This document shows, one piece after another, positions 5,738 through 6,196 of a stretch of DNA of 6,196 bases. The stretch is taken from NCBI GenBank assembly GCA_012512605.1, contig JAAZDX010000111.1, positions 1 to 6,196 of the forward strand, given 5' to 3'. The position numbers and the translations under genes were made by a program. Source of the stretch: Bacillota bacterium. GTDB taxonomy: Bacteria > Bacillota > UBA4882 > UBA10575. Within the stretch, counting starts at the first letter, position 1. The number at the start of each line of letters is the position of its first letter. The notes below the pieces were generated by a model. It saw only the letters and a program-made list of their open reading frames with translations, was not told the origin of the DNA and ran no database searches.

Positions 5738-6196
5738 TTACCCGGTGGCCTCAGCGTTTATCCTTTGCCACTTTCCACAGCGGTCGCCCCAGCCGGATAC
5801 CGGTCGCTGATTAATCTTCACTTTAACCACCTCACAGCGGTTGGGACAATCCTCGCACTCAAAACTAGTGACCACAATCTCCTCCTCACTAAGCTGAAAC
5901 CCGCGAAAACTAGTCGGTCCGTACTCGGCTTTTTCTTCCTGCGCCAATAAGGCACTACCCCAGGCCCCCATCGTATCGTAATACTCCGGAACAATCACCG
6001 GGTGCCCAAGCTCTTGCTCAAAAGCTTTTTTTATTCCCGCATTCGCCGCTACGCCCCCTTGGAACAGAATCGGCGGCCGGATTTCTTTCCCTTTCCCCAC
6101 ATTGTTTAGGTAGTTTCGAACCAAAGCGGCACAAAGGCCCGCCACAATATCCTCCAGACTATGGCCCATCTGTTGCTTGTGGATCATATCCGATTC
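5738..6196 (-). CDS. Acyl-CoA dehydratase activase (BcrA/BadF/HgdC family), C-terminal part only
   Basis: Family members are ATP-dependent, iron-sulfur activators that push an electron into 2-hydroxyacyl-CoA dehydratases or benzoyl-CoA reductases; many Clostridia carry paralogues of unknown partner. The visible 152 residues are in frame from the window edge: ESDMIHKQQMG at 1-11 is the conserved segment after the nucleotide-binding core, FQGGVAANAG at 45-54 is the Gly-rich phosphate/adenosine element of the ASKHA ATPase fold, and VPEYYDTMGAWGSALLA at 69-85 is the conserved C-terminal helix region. A Cys cluster, C114-xx-C117-xxx-C121, with another at C140 (GDRCGKW), follows, as in many stand-alone members. 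The cysteines that bind the shared 4Fe-4S cluster in HgdC would lie upstream, outside the window. The ATG at 6187 is internal, not the start. The partner dehydratase is not visible, so the substrate is unknown. Confidence 0.92.
   Translation of the reverse strand, partial: ESDMIHKQQMGHSLEDIVAGLCAALVRNYLNNVGKGKEIRPPILFQGGVAANAGIKKAFEQELGHPVIVPEYYDTMGAWGSALLAQEEKAEYGPTSFRGFQLSEEEIVVTSFECEDCPNRCEVVKVKINQRPVSGWGDRCGKWQRINAEATG

Noticed and set aside
5689..5740. Possible sigma-A promoter elements (TTGATA, TATATT) within or before the small ORF
   Set aside because: No pair has both boxes near consensus at 16-18 nt spacing.

Overview
The window reads as chromosomal DNA from an anaerobic, endospore-forming Firmicute (Clostridia-like or a related lineage), with roughly balanced to slightly GC-rich base composition. 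A complete three-gene spore germinant receptor operon shows the spore former. A BcrA/BadF/HgdC-type acyl-CoA dehydratase activase suggests anaerobic metabolism. A UbiA-family prenyltransferase with a long-chain polyprenyl synthase suggests menaquinone or another prenylated lipid. I cannot name a species from the sequence alone.

Every supported gene lies on the minus strand, so the reading order runs from high to low coordinates. (1) 6196-5738: 3' part of an acyl-CoA dehydratase activase, entering from beyond the window. (2) 5719-5573: a small ORF of 48 codons with no recognised family, in the same frame as the activase and only 18 nt after its stop. (3) 5572-5506: a short leader with a GAGG ribosome binding site. 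(4) 5505-3853 gerA, 3856-2759 gerB and 2766-1591 gerC: the A, B and C subunits of a GerA-type germinant receptor. (5) 1594-662: a UbiA-family prenyltransferase, most likely MenA. (6) 661-1: a trans-polyprenyl diphosphate synthase, cut off by the window end just after its second Asp-rich motif.

The five genes from gerA to the polyprenyl synthase form one tightly packed train. The junctions are ATGA (4 nt overlap), an 8 nt overlap, ATGA again, and TGA directly followed by a TTG start. This geometry predicts one transcript and translational coupling. The main point of interest is that a germinant receptor is joined, without any gap, to two genes that look like the last steps of quinone side-chain synthesis and attachment. 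In Bacillus subtilis the historical gerC germination locus turned out to encode menaquinone and heptaprenyl diphosphate enzymes (hepS-menG-hepT), so the link has a precedent in genetics but there in a different gene arrangement.

Start codons needed correction at two places. The prenyltransferase most likely starts at 1594 (GGAGG 8 nt upstream, ATGA overlap) rather than at the ATG at 1624. The polyprenyl synthase most likely starts at a TTG at 661 rather than at an internal ATG. I see no tRNA, rRNA, CRISPR, insertion sequence, convincing promoter or rho-independent terminator. No gene-free stretch exceeds about 70 bases if the small ORF is real, or 232 bases if it is not.
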